Below, piece by piece: positions 1 through 9,856 of a stretch of DNA of 64,000 nt; the first letter of the stretch is position 1; every line of letters starts with the position of its first letter. The notes below the pieces were generated by a model. The model saw only the letters and a list, made by a program, of their open reading frames with translations, was not told where the DNA came from and ran no database searches. The translations under genes were made by a program, and so were the position numbers. This stretch comes from Diospyros lotus (Eukaryota; Streptophyta; Magnoliopsida; Ericales; Ebenaceae), in NCBI RefSeq assembly GCF_014633365.1, contig NC_068346.1:31972639-32036638 (forward strand). Direction: 5' to 3'.

Positions 1-130
1 CCTCCAGCTTTCTAGTTGGCTCTTGAGTACTCCGGAAACAGGGAAATAATCTACACAGGAGTACGCTAGCATCAGACTGAAGAAGAAAATGGAGAGTCCA
101 AAAGGGGAATGACACAAAGCTAGAAGTTTG

Positions 131-469
131 TGTCACGACCCTTGGGGTATTTTAGGGTTAAAGCTGTAATTGGTTACATTGTTGGTTAGGAAATGCTATT
201 AGTTCTTTGTAGTGCACATGGTATTGTTCCTAGACTCTACTTCTAGTTGAACAGCCTATAAATAGGCCATAGTATGTAGAGAAAAGTATACTGAAAGAAT
301 ATAATAAATTCATATTTTCCCTCTCTATTTTATCTTTCTGGTTCTTTCCTTGCTCTCCCTCATTTCTCTTGATTTCTACACTATATCTCCCTCCAATTTC
401 TTCTCCGTTCCTCTCCCGAATTCTTCCCATTTCCTTCCTAGACCCTAGCTAAACCCTAGGGTCGTGACA
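131..469 (+). repeat. Solo LTR of a gypsy-like retrotransposon
   Basis: The element begins TGTCACGACCC and ends with the exact inverted copy GGGTCGTGACA. It is flanked on both sides by GTTTG (126-130 and 470-474), a perfect 5-bp target duplication. A TATA-like CCTATAAATAGG lies at 255-266, followed by a CT-rich stretch typical of an R/U5 region, so it reads on the plus strand. No primer-binding site, gag or pol follows, so this is a single LTR left by recombination between the two LTRs of a full element. Its ends resemble those of LARD-A (TGTCATGACCC...TGACA) further right, so it may belong to a related family. Confidence 0.85.
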
Positions 470-906
470 GTTTGATTTGGTGAGGAGCCCACCTCCAGTC
501 TTCCTTGTTTATTGTATGTATGCTTTACTGTATGTATGCCTTATTGTCTTTGTAAGTTTGTTTATTTTAGAATATAATTGTGCTTAAAAGTTATAATATT
601 AAATTATTAATATATTCAGGTATTCTGATTGATGAATCAATGAATCCTAAAATTGATTTTACAAATTGCACTATAATATGACTACTACTCTTATTTGCAT
701 CATATATGTAAATATTATTTTATCATTTTTATAGTCTCGCTTTTTATGTATTATTTTATCTGTTATTCTTTGGCCTTTTAAGAACATCTTTTGTTATATT
801 ATTATATATTAGAAATTAGATTGCTTAATATAATATATCAGAAATTATATATATTATTTGATTTAATATGTATTTTGTATTTTTATCAAATTGCTTGGAC
901 TCAGAG
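470..906. other. AT-rich non-coding stretch
   Basis: I see no coding region, tandem array or element terminus here. The sequence is AT-rich and probably belongs to the hAT element or to the host DNA around it. Confidence 0.5.
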
Positions 907-1190
907 ATGGATTCTTCTTCTAATGTTGATGATATTAATATTTGTTCAGAGCAAAATTTGGAAAAGCCTTTGTAGAGATATGTTATGAAAATTAATACTT
1001 CTCAAAAGAGGGGGAACATTCAATGGTGGTGTAACTTTTGCAGTGAAGTAATCTGGCTCACATACAAGGGTTAGAACACTTGCTAAAAATATCAGGAGAA
1101 GGTGCTGGACCTTGTAAGAAAATTTCAGGAAGTGATTTAATTGAGCTACAAAATGATACATGCAAAAAAATAAAATAAAAATAGATAGCA
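907..1190 (+). pseudogene. hAT-1 N-terminal BED zinc-finger fragment
   Basis: From an ATG at 907 the plus strand encodes a short acidic leader, then a segment starting EKPL and a stop (TAG where Trp is usual), then KINTSQKRGNIQWWCNFC. This matches the plant hAT BED finger pattern, where a Cys-x2-Cys pair after W-x-C is followed by a Thr-His-Leu-Leu stretch. The second half (His pair) is readable only after a frameshift near 1070. In living hAT proteins this domain binds the transposon termini. The stop and the shift make it non-functional. Confidence 0.55.
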
Positions 1191-1199
1191 CAAGAAATG

Positions 1200-1510
1200 G
1201 AGATGGCAATATGGATATGGCTAAGTGGGTTAATACTTGGTCATTTTATTTGATTTAAGTTTATTTATTCTGTTTAGATAATATTAGTGGATATTAGTGG
1301 GTTAGTTTGTTGTTAGTGCTTTCCTATTTTTTAGTTTAATGGATTTGCTTAAGTCTATTTAATAAACGCTTGAATTGTATTAGTTATTATGAGGAATGAA
1401 GAAAATTATATCTCTCTTGAATCATTCTCCTACGACTTCTCTGCTCTTCTTTTCATTGCAATTTGCAGCAGGTTTTCTTCCTCCTAAATTCTATCCCTAT
1501 CACAAAAGTT
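1200..1510 (+). repeat. Possible LTR-like insertion inside hAT-1
   Basis: The hAT reading frame is lost between the BED fragment and the DUF659 part. The intervening sequence is T-rich, ends in a CT-rich tract and closes with CTATCACA, as many plant LTRs do. No target duplication or partner LTR was found, so an intron or an unrelated insertion is equally possible. Confidence 0.25.
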
Positions 1511-1541
1511 AGATGTTGAAGCTAAAATATAGCAAACAAGA

Positions 1542-2388
1542 ATGAGCCGAAAAAAAAAATTTCCTTTGCCTTCTCAGAGTAGTTCACCAAAGACTATGGG
1601 ATCAGGACAATTGGGCAGGGGCATGTACAAGAAAGTGTTGGCTCAAAAAAGAGGAACACTTGTGAGTGAAGGTGGTGGTAGAAATAGTAGTTCTCTTTCC
1701 AAAGCTATTAATGTGCAACCCCGTATTGAATTGGATGCTCACGTTGCTAGAGTGTTTTATTCAGCTGGTTTATCGTTTCGTCTTGCTAGGAATCCATATT
1801 ATGAGAGTTTTTATACCTATCATGTTGCTAGTGCAATTCCTGATTATTTGCCTCCTGGATATAATTTGTTGAGAGCTAGTTTGCTCCAAGAAAAGCACAT
1901 GTTGAAATATTGTTAGAGCCCATCAAGAGAACCTGGAAGATGAATGGTGTTATTATTGTGAATGATGGTTGGAGTGACTCATAAAGGAGACCGTTAATTA
2001 ATTTTATGGCAGTTTCAGATGGTCAACCCATGTTTCTGAAAGCTGTTGACTGTTCTAGGGAAGTTAAAGATAAGAAATTTATTGTTGATCTGATGCAAGA
2101 GGCGATCAATGAGATTGGGGCTGATAATGTGATTCAGGCAATTACTGATAATGCTAGAAATTGTAAAAGTGTTGGGCAAATCATTGAAGTATTATTTCCA
2201 AATATTTTTTGGACTCCTTGTGTGGTTCATACATTGAATTTGGCATTGAAAAATATTTGTGCCATGAAAATAATCAAGTTGCTTATGATGCATGCAGTTG
2301 GATCACAGAAATTCATCATGATGCTTGCCAAATTAAAATTTTCATTATGAATCATTATATAAGTGACAATTTTTAATGAGTTTGTTCC
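1542..2388 (+). pseudogene. hAT-1 transposase, DUF659/catalytic part (5' half)
   Basis: The open stretch 1542-1916 carries a basic start, then ARVFYSAGLSFRLARNPYY, the hallmark segment before DUF659 in plant hAT transposases. After a frameshift near 1900 the text continues with NDGWSDS, a stop at 1981, then INFMAVSDGQPMFLKAVD and the conserved ITDNARNCKSVG...WTPCVVHTLNLALK block at about 2140-2250. These are the blocks around the RNase H-like fold that cuts DNA in this family. The frame breaks again near 2300 and the sequence stops where Copia-A is inserted, at the codons for NEFVP. Confidence 0.8.
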
Positions 2389-2830
2389 TGTTGAGATTTG
2401 TGATATTTTTCTTTAATTAAAGTTGGTTTAATTTTCTGTTTTTTCATTTATGTCTCCATTATTATATTTTCTATTATATTTTCCATTTGTAACTGAAGTT
2501 TGGCATTCATTTTTGGAATGCAAACTGAAGTTTGGCATTCATTTTTGGAATGCAAAACATCCTACATTTAAAGTTTTTTTTATAGCTTTTCAGTTTTATT
2601 TGGTTAATGCTATGTATTCAAGTCCTATATAAATAGGACTTCATTTCTATCCTTTGTAGAAGTGTGAGTTTTAATGTAAGCTTTCATTTCATTAAGAAGA
2701 AGTTATTTTTTCTCCAAATTCTGGTTTTCTTCTTCTCACATTTTTCTTTTTTCTATCTCTTTGTCTAACATAACATTGAGATTTTACCATTGCTTCTGCA
2801 ATACCTTCTTCTATTTTTTATATTTCAACA
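2389..2830 (+). repeat. Copia-A 5' LTR
   Basis: It starts TGTTGAGATTTG and ends TTTCAACA. A near-palindromic TATA region (CCTATATAAATAGG) sits at 2624-2637 and probably drives transcription. Upstream are two exact 32-bp tandem units (2491-2522 and 2523-2554), each able to form a GCATTC/GAATGC hairpin. The same arrangement is kept in the 3' LTR. Confidence 0.9.
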
Positions 2831-2831
2831 G

Positions 2832-2843
2832 TGGTATCAGAGC
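2832..2843 (+). promoter_or_regulatory. Copia-A primer-binding site
   Basis: TGGTATCAGAGC lies one base after the 5' LTR and matches the complement of the 3' end of plant initiator tRNA-Met, the usual minus-strand primer of plant copia elements. Confidence 0.9.
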
Positions 2844-2899
2844 TTAAAGAGCTGTAATTTTGTTTGAGAGAAGAGAATTCCAGTTTTATACTTTACAGC

Positions 2900-3870
2900 A
2901 TGTCTTCTAATTTTGGTGTTTCCACCCCTCCACAATTTAATGGTGACAACTACCAATTTTGGGTTGTTAAAATGCAATCCTATCTCAAAGCACTTGGCCT
3001 TTGGGCATCTATTTTGAATGATGCTGATCCTCCACCATTGGGAGCAAATCCAACCTTGAATCAAATAAGACAACATGAGGAGGAGAAGTCAAAGAAGCCT
3101 AAGGCTTTATCTTGTATTCATGCTGCTTTATCAGATCCTATTTTTGCAAGGATTATTGATTGTGACACAGCCAAGAAAGCTTGGGATAAGTTGAAAGAGG
3201 AGTTTGAAGGAAGCACAAGGGTGAAGGCTGTTAAATTAATAACCCTCAAAAAAGAGTTTGAGATGCTGAAGATGAAGGATTCAGACACTGTGAAGGAGTA
3301 CACTACCAAAGTGATGACTATTGTGAACCAAATCAGATTAGCTGGTGAAGATTTTCCATATCAAAGGGTTGTGGAAAAAATAATGGTAAGTGTCCCTGAC
3401 AGATTTGAGTCAAAATCTCAGCCATAGAGGAGTCTTGTGACTTGACTACTCTCTCTATAGCTGAGTTAATCAGCAAATTACAAGCCCAAGAGCAAAGGGA
3501 TGCAATCCGTAATGAGGATCATGTTGAAGGTGCCTTTAATGCCAAATTCAAAGGCAAGAAATCTGTTGCAAGGGATGATAGTAAGGCAACCGAAGATCAG
3601 GGGAGCAAGGGAAAAGGAGTATCAAGGAGGGGAAAATTTCCTCCTTGCCGTTTCTGCAAAAAGACCAATCATGCTGAGGAAAATTGCTGGTACAAAAACA
3701 AGCAAGTCTACCATTGTGATTATTGTGATAAGAATGGTCATACTGAAAAGTTTTGCCGTGCCAAGCAAAACCAATCATCCCAACAGCCCCCACAGCAAGC
3801 TAATCATGCAGATGATCAAAAGCAAGAAACAGCTTTCTTGTTTATGGCTTCTCATGTTGTTGAAACAGAT
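2900..3870 (+). pseudogene. Copia-A gag
   Basis: The ATG at 2900 opens a Gag protein of the Retrotran_gag/UBN2 type. It has the early PPQFNGDNYQFW motif and a helical body with KAWDKLKEEF. One A is missing near 3411-3415, so the frame ends at 3427 and continues one frame over. Downstream come two CCHC zinc knuckles: CRFCKKTNHAEENC from about 3646, then CDYCDKNGHTEKFC. In this family Gag packages the RNA into virus-like particles. With the single-base loss it cannot be made whole. Confidence 0.85.
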
Positions 3871-4845
3871 ATAAACTCATGGCTTATTGACAGCGGCTGC
3901 ACAACCCACATGGCTAAAAATATTAGTCTTTTTAGCCAGATTGACAATTTTATAAGGACAAAGGTGGTCCTTGGACATGGAGAGACGATACTAGCTGAAG
4001 GTAAAGGTAATGTCATCATGCATACTAAGCAAGGTGAAAAGAAAATCTCTAATGTTTTATTTGTTCCGAGATTATCTCAAAACTTGCTTAGTATTGCTCA
4101 GTTGATGCATAGCAAATTTTCTGTGGTTTTCAAAGATGGTATTTGTACTATTTATGACCCACAAGGAGTGGAGATAGCAAGGGTCAATATGGTTGATAAT
4201 GCATTCTTTTTGAATGGTGAGAAACTCTCCAATCCTACAAGTTTTAGAAGTTTGGTAGGAAGTTTGCTATATTTGACGGCATCCAGGCCGGATTTAATGT
4301 TTGCTGCAAGTATGCTCTCAAGATATATGAATTCTCTTGATTTTGGAATTTGGTTTGAGTCCATTGGTGACTTGAAATTGATTGGATATGCTGATAGTGA
4401 TTGGGCTGGTTGTGTTGATGATTCTAAAAGCACTTCTAGTTATATTTTTTCTCTTGGCACTGGGGTTTTCTCTTGGAACTCAAAGAAGCAGGAAGTTGTG
4501 GTTCAATCCATCGTTGAAGCTGAATATATTTCAGCAGCAATATGGCTTCGCAAATTGCTTGGTGATTTAGGATATGAACAAAAGGAGCCTACATAATTGT
4601 TTTCTGATAACAAATCTGCTATTGCTATAGCCTCCAATCCGGTACAACATGGTAAAACAAAACACATTAAAGTCAAGTTTCATTTGTTGAGGGAAGCAAA
4701 GAAAGAAGGCAAGATCAAGCTCACTCATTGCAATTCAGAATTTCAGCTTGCTGACATCCTCACAAAAGCTTTACCGTGTGGTCAATTTGAATTTTTACGC
4801 AACAAGTTGGGTTTGACAAAGAAAAATCTCAAGGAGGAGTGTTGA
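3871..4845 (+). pseudogene. Copia-A protease fused to RT end/RNase H
   Basis: The aspartic protease motif WLIDSGCTTHM is present near 3880-3912, followed by normal protease text to about 4225. The frame then jumps straight to SLVGSLLYLTASRPD, the last part of reverse transcriptase, and to RNase H with YADSDWAGC, SDNKSAIAIA and ADILTKALP. The GAG-pre-integrase domain, the whole integrase and the RT active site are missing. There is an in-frame TAA at 4594-4596. The join keeps the reading frame, which may mean the deletion was carried by a family of short copies. Confidence 0.87.
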
Positions 4846-5268
4846 GATTTGTGATATTTTTCTTTAATTAAAGTTGGTTTAATTTTCTGTTTTTTCATTT
4901 ATGTCTCCATTATTATATTTTCCATTTGTAACTGAAGTTTGACATTCATTTTTGGAATGCAAACTGAAGTTTGGCATTCATTTTGGAATGCAAAACATCC
5001 TACATTTAAAGTTTTATTTATAGCTTTTCAGTTTTATTTGGTTAATGCTATGTATTCAAGTCCTATATAAATAGGACTTCATTTCTATCCTTTGTAGAAG
5101 TGTGAGTTTTAATGTAAGCTTTCATTTCATTAAGAAGAAGTTATTTTTTCTCCAAATTCTAGTTTTCTTCTTCTCACATTTTTCTTTTTTCTATCTCTTT
5201 GTCTAACATAACATTGAGATTTTACCATTGCTTCCGCAATACCTTCTTCTATTTTTTATATTTCAGCA
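4840..5268 (+). repeat. Copia-A 3' LTR
   Basis: Starts TGTTGAGATTTG right after the purine tract AAGGAGGA and ends TTTCAGCA. It keeps the TATA region (5061-5079) and both 32-bp hairpin units. It differs from the 5' LTR by scattered substitutions and small indels. Confidence 0.9.
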
Positions 5269-5620
5269 GTTCCTTTGAAGTTGCCATCTGTTGCAGATAC
5301 ACAGTTTGTAACTACTGTAGTCAAGTTAGAAAGGCTCAAGCTTATCGAACACGGTTTACAATCAATGGTGATCAATGACAAATGTTCATGCTACAAAGAT
5401 GATGATATGATTAAGGCAAGGTTGGTGAGGGACAAGATTTGGATGAACTTTGGTGGGATGGTGTTGATTATATACTTGAGTCCACAATGCCCATATCTAA
5501 CATGCTTAGAGTTTGTGAAATAGATAAACCTTGCCTCCATTTAGTTTACGAGATGTGGGATTCTATTATTGAAAATGTGAAAAGGTAATATATAGGCATG
5601 AGGGGAAAAGGCTAACCAAA
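5269..5620 (+). pseudogene. hAT-1 transposase, middle part
   Basis: Right after Copia-A the hAT frame resumes: VPLKLPSVADTQF, LIEHGLQSMVIND, then, after a shift, a DKPCLHLVYEMWDSIIENVK block at about 5523-5585. These segments follow the DUF659 block in plant hAT transposases. Together with the 5' half they show that Copia-A cut the gene at one codon. Frameshifts near 5440 and 5520 show decay of this half as well. Confidence 0.75.
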
Positions 5621-5789
5621 TCTTCTGTCTTTTATGAGATGGTATATGACACTTGTTTAACTCATTCTTTGAATCAAAGCTAATCCTTTCTCTATGTTTT
5701 TAGTTTAATTTTATATTGAGTTTTTGTTTGTCATTTATGTTCAAACTGATTTTTATGTTTTTTTCCTGTTTACTCTATGTTTTACTAAA

Positions 5790-6377
5790 AGTTTTACAGT
5801 GAAAAGTGACTCCAATAATATCCAAATTGAATTGCTCCACACAAGGATTTTAAAGTAAATAAAGAATGGGAAAAGTGCATGAAAAGATATTTTTCTCATA
5901 ATGAGGGACATGTTAAGAGTTGCAACTGAATTTACAGATTTTTTATTGATGAGAGAGGACTTTTTGCAAATAGTGACCTTATAGCAGATAGATACTTGAT
6001 GGATCCCATTACATGGTAGAGCCTCCATTGTTCTTCAACTCCTTTGCTTCAGGGGTTAGCATTTAGATTGCTCATGCAACCATCATCCTCTTCATGTTGT
6101 GAAAGAAATTGGAGTGCTAACCTTTTTGAGCATTCTATGAAAAGAAACAAGATGACTCCAAAGCACGAAGTTTTGGTTTTCATTCATAGTAACCTTTGTC
6201 TTTTGTCAAGAAAATCCCCAAGGAGAGACTAACATGTGGGTTATAACTGGAGATTTGTTTGGGGATATTGGGATGCTTGAAATTGCTAATCTTTCTCGGG
6301 ATCAACCAAACTTGGAGGGCGTGATTTTTGTGGATGATATTGATGATGTTAATGAAATTAAGGATGAAGCAGCTTAA
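5790..6377 (+). pseudogene. hAT-1 transposase, C-terminal dimerisation domain
   Basis: The readable pieces are DRYLMDPITWW, then LQGLAFRLLMQPSSSSCCERNW from about 6047 and MKRNKMTPK, which form the hATC dimerisation domain. The S-S-S-C-C-E-R-N-W core is well kept. It ends in an acidic tail (VDDIDDVNEIKDEAA) with a TAA at 6375-6377. Several frameshifts lie upstream. In active elements this domain holds the transposase subunits together. Confidence 0.8.
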
Positions 6378-6939
6378 GTCTAAAGGAATGAAGGTTATTG
6401 ATTTACCTTTTGCATTCATATATTTTCTAACTATCTATTTTTTTTTAATCCTATACACTTGTTTTAGATCTTTTGGTGTTTAAATTCAAAATGAGTAATG
6501 AGATTAGAGTTATTTATATTTGGAACTTTGTATTTTGTTTTAAATGCATATTTACAAGTTTAGAATATAGTTTTGGTTTTATTATGTCCCTAGAAATTTA
6601 AAAAAAAAATAGTTTATTAACTAACGTATCCCAACCTTGTGTTCTAATTTTTCGAAAATGTCATGTCCCTATGTCCTATGTCCCTGTGTTCGTGCTTCAT
6701 AGACCTAGGGGGATTTGTACAAGTTTCTAAAGTGAGCATGGGTAAAAAGCCTCTAGGTTTAACTAGTGGAATGCAAGGTAGGGCTGAAGCTTGTAGAAAT
6801 GGATGCAGGTGCAAGTGTTGCAAAACCACTATAAATCTCTTTTGCCTACTGTGGGATTATTTACTTTATTTTTCTTTATTTTATTTCACACTCAACAACC
6901 TAAAAATTAAAAATGAGATGAAAATTGCTAGAAATTTTT
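6378..6939. other. Non-coding stretch before Gypsy-A
   Basis: AT-rich sequence with a short near-repeat (ATGTCCCTATGTCCTATGTC near 6660). No gene or element terminus is supported. It is probably the 3' part of hAT-1 or host DNA. Confidence 0.4.
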
Positions 6940-7230
6940 TGTCAGGAATTAATATGAGGGCTGTTTTGTACTTTTGGCTTGGCAGCCTCATTGGCACCAA
7001 TTCATTAATTACCGCCTATGTTGGATTAGTATATAAACTAATCCAGTTGAATGAAAGAGCATCTAAGTACATTTTGGAAGAACATTCTGTCTTTCTCTCT
7101 CGAAACTGCCCATCTCTCTCTTCAGCTCCTCTTCTTCCTCCTTCAATTCTCTCTCCAATTTCTCCATAAGATCTGTCCTAAATTCTCTCTATTACGAGAG
7201 AATTTCCCTGTCCCATTTGAGAACTTGACA
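6940..7230 (+). repeat. Gypsy-A 5' LTR
   Basis: Starts TGTCAGGAATT and ends TTGACA. It lacks about 45 bp that are present in the 3' LTR after the TTTTGGCTTGG motif. A CT-rich R/U5 part follows. Confidence 0.87.
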
Positions 7231-7233
7231 TTT

Positions 7234-7246
7234 TGGTATCAGAACA
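7234..7246 (+). promoter_or_regulatory. Gypsy-A primer-binding site
   Basis: TGGTATCAGAACA starts three bases after the LTR and differs slightly from the initiator tRNA-Met complement. Confidence 0.75.
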
Positions 7247-7286
7247 AGTCCTAGGCCACCGATTTAGTTTCTCTCAAAAAATTGCA

Positions 7287-7897
7287 ATGGCTGATAGAAC
7301 ACGGATGAAGCAATTCAACGCACAATTGCAACAAGTGAATGCAACTGTTTCAGATCTCCAAGCACAAGTTGATTCACTGGAATCTAGATCCAGCTGAAAT
7401 CATGATGCAATTCTTGCACTGGACAGGAAATTTGAGGCTTCCATGAACGGATTAGCAAGAAGATTTGACAGATTCATGCTTATGTTCTCTAAACTGCCTC
7501 AGGCGAGTCTTCCAAATGATTTTCCTCCTAAGGAACGGTCTGATCCAATCCTTCAAGGAAATGGAACAATTCCTAAGACAGCTGGTTCTTCAGAGTTAGA
7601 AATTGAACCTGCTGTAATTGGAGAAAATATAGTTGAAAGAGCTGTAGAAAAGAGGCATGAAGTACAGGCTGCATCTAATCAGCCTTATTTTCCATTGCCA
7701 AAGCTGGAAATACCAGTGTTTAACTGTGGAAACACTAGGTGGTGGATCAGGCGATGTCAAAAGCTCTTTACCTTGTATAACATTCCGGATCAACAGAGAA
7801 TTACTTTAGCCTCTGCCAACTTGAATGATGTCACAAATGCTTGGTTTCAAGGATGGATCCGATGAAGAGACAATTGTCAATGGACAGAATTTGTGGA
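7287..7897 (+). pseudogene. Gypsy-A gag, 5' part
   Basis: From the ATG at 7287 the product begins with a short coiled-coil-like leader and has a TGA near 7396. It continues through LPNDFPPKE, a PLPKLEIPVF segment and WWIRRCQKLF, the usual start of the Retrotrans_gag domain, to LNDVTNAWFQGW. A second TGA is at about 7863. Copia-B interrupts the gene after WTEFVD. The same layout occurs in Gypsy-C, so the two are relatives. Confidence 0.8.
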
Positions 7898-8144
7898 TGT
7901 TGACGTGTGAAAGTTCAAGAGAAAGGAAAGAAGCCATCCATGACTGCTTCTAGAATGCTAAGGTTTTTGAAAGTTTCTAAATCTCGTTTTTGGATAGTTT
8001 CCTAATTCCAAATTAGGATACTTTTCTAATGTGTTTTATTGTAATCTTTCCTTCTTGTAATCTTTCCAAAAGTTGTAAATAATCAACCCTATAACTAGGG
8101 CTCTATGTTAATGAAAGTTTTAAGCGTTTTCATCCAATCTTACA
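7898..8144 (+). repeat. Copia-B 5' LTR
   Basis: Starts TGTTGACGTGTGAAAG and ends CAATCTTACA. It contains a small tandem duplication (GTAATCTTTCC twice near 8040-8070) that the 3' LTR lacks, explaining its extra length. Confidence 0.9.
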
Positions 8145-8156
8145 TAGTATCAAAGC
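8145..8156 (+). promoter_or_regulatory. Copia-B primer-binding site, degenerate
   Basis: TAGTATCAAAGC lies directly after the LTR. It matches the tRNA-Met type site TGGTATCAGAGC at all but two positions. Confidence 0.65.
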
Positions 8157-8308
8157 CTTGCTTATGAGATTATTCCGACCTTCATTGCCCTCCAGCACCT
8201 TGTACCTCTTTCTGGCCTTCATTGCCATTCCCCAGCCATTGGTGCCCTCAACTACTTCCTACTGTTCTGCCTTCATTGCACTATTCTACTCCATCTAACT
8301 CTCCAATC

Positions 8309-9856
8309 ATGTCTGAAATTTCCGAGATTGCTCCATCTATGACCGGAGAGACTAACACACTTGATACTCCAATGGGAAGTTTGCCTACCGACGATCTACC
8401 CAGGATGAATCAATCTTACAAATTGGTTGGACGGAATTACTTACAATGGGCTCAATTGGTAAAGACCTTCCTTAAAGGAAGAGGAAAGCTAAGTCACCTA
8501 ACGGCTCCAAGCCCCAAGGCATCAAATCCCGAGTTTCTAACTTGGGATATAGAAGATTCCATGATCATGTTATGGCTGTGGAATGCTATGCGGCAGGAGG
8601 TTAGTAAAAATTATATGTTTTTGTCCACTACTAAAGACATATGGGAGACAATTAAGCGTACTTACTCTAAAGTCCAAGATACTTTGATTATTTTTGAAAT
8701 TAAGATGAAATTGAGTAATACTAAACAAGGGGCATTAACAATTATTGAATATTATAAAAAGATGAATGGGTATTGGCTAGAGCTTGACCACTACCAGGAC
8801 ATTAAAATGGTATGTGGTGAAAATGCAGCTACCCTCAATTCTATTCTTGAAAGAGATAGAATTGTAGAATTCTTGATCGAACTCAACATCGAGTATGACC
8901 AAGTGAGAGTTCAAGTCCTTGGAAGAGAAAAGCTTCCATCTCTCAATGAAGTCTTTTTTGTTGTTCGAAGTGAGGAGAATAGGAGAATAGCCATGTTGGG
9001 GGAAACCAGTTCTAAAGGATCAGCCATGTTAACTAATAAAGGAGAAGGAGAAGGATCAAAGTTCAGATCTCAACAAGGAAAGACTGATGGGCAGTCCAAG
9101 TCGCAAGGGAAGGAAGGTTTGTGGTGCTCCTACTATAAAAAACCTAAAAATACTCAAGAAACCTGCTTCAAGTTGCATGGAGAGGAGGTTGTGCTACAAA
9201 AACTAGGGGAATTCAGAAACATACCCTCTAGGAATCATGCCTATCTTTCCAACAAGCAAGAAGAGGTTGTGGAAAAGGCAAACTTAGTGACTGGACCGAA
9301 GCTTGACCAACTGAATGCTAATAAAATCAGCAAACTCAAGGTGTTCCTAAAGACCATCCAGGATGAATCATGCTCTATTGCCCAACAAAGTAATCCTCCA
9401 GGTAATTCCATTGTTTTTGATACCTATAAGTCTCTTGACACTCCTAAACAAATCATCATTGCCAATGAGACATCTATTCCTATAAAGGGTTGGGGCATGG
9501 TCACTCTTAGCCCGAATCTTCCTGTCAAACAGGTTTTACATGTCCCTAACTTCTCAACCAACTTGATTTCTGTTCATCAACTCACCAAGGATCTCAATTG
9601 TCATGTTATTTTTTCTCCTCACACTTGTGAATTTCAGGAAATGGACACAGGGAGGATGATTGGTGCTACTGAGGAGAGGAATGGGTTGTATGTTCTAAAG
9701 AGGAAGACTTTGCTACCTAATGGGTCTCAACCTAAGATAGCCCGCATATCTCAGTCTCATCCAGCCCTTACTGACATCTGGCTTCATCACTATCGACTGG
9801 GACACCCTCCATTTCAATTACTAAGAACTATGTTTCTTGTTTTGTTCAAGCAATGA
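8309..9856 (+). pseudogene. Copia-B gag and protease remnant
   Basis: A long open frame; the start MSEISEIAPS at 8309 fits better than the in-frame ATG at 8222. The Gag body has the LVGRNYLQWAQLVKTFLKG start and a WDIEDSMIMLWLWNAM motif typical of UBN2-type copia Gag. The zinc knuckle is damaged (WCSYYKKPKNTQETC, second Cys and His lost). The protease lacks its D-S/T-G-A motif because text is missing before FDTYKSLDTPKQI, but its C-terminal part (VLHVPNFSTNLISVHQLTK) remains. The frame ends in the GAG-pre-integrase domain at WLHHYRLGHP. Confidence 0.85.

Larger units (their letters stand above)
2389..5268 (+). mobile_element. Copia-A, internally deleted Ty1/copia element
   Basis: A 2.88-kb LTR element inserted in hAT-1, flanked by perfect GTTCC target duplications (2384-2388 and 5269-5273). 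It has two LTRs of 442 and 429 bp, an initiator tRNA-Met primer site at 2832-2843 and a purine tract at 4831-4838. Coding content is gag plus the protease joined directly to the last part of RT and RNase H; integrase and most of RT are gone. Size and gene order point to a non-autonomous deletion derivative that must have moved with help from a related copy, or that lost the middle afterwards. Confidence 0.92.
907..6377 (+). mobile_element. Decayed autonomous hAT transposon (hAT-1)
   Basis: The pieces in order are a BED-type zinc-finger region, a DUF659-type transposase body and a hAT C-terminal dimerisation domain, all on the plus strand. They are interrupted by an LTR-like segment (about 1200-1510) and by Copia-A (2389-5268). 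Many stops and frameshifts show that it is dead. The terminal inverted repeats and the 8-bp target duplication were not located, so the outer limits are those of the coding remnant. Confidence 0.75.

Noticed and set aside
1..90. Possible final SET-gene exon on minus, with acceptor TTTTCTTCTTCAG near 90.
   Set aside because: The acceptor is good, but the reading frame after it does not resemble the C-terminal end of the family, and Gypsy-A and hAT-1 lie in between.
2832..2843. A tRNA-like match (TGGTATCAGAGC), also seen at several other elements.
   Set aside because: It is only the primer-binding complement of initiator tRNA-Met next to LTRs, not a tRNA gene.
6663..7254. Frames of 168 and 67 codons on plus.
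   Set aside because: They run across the border and into the 5' LTR of Gypsy-A and are chance frames.
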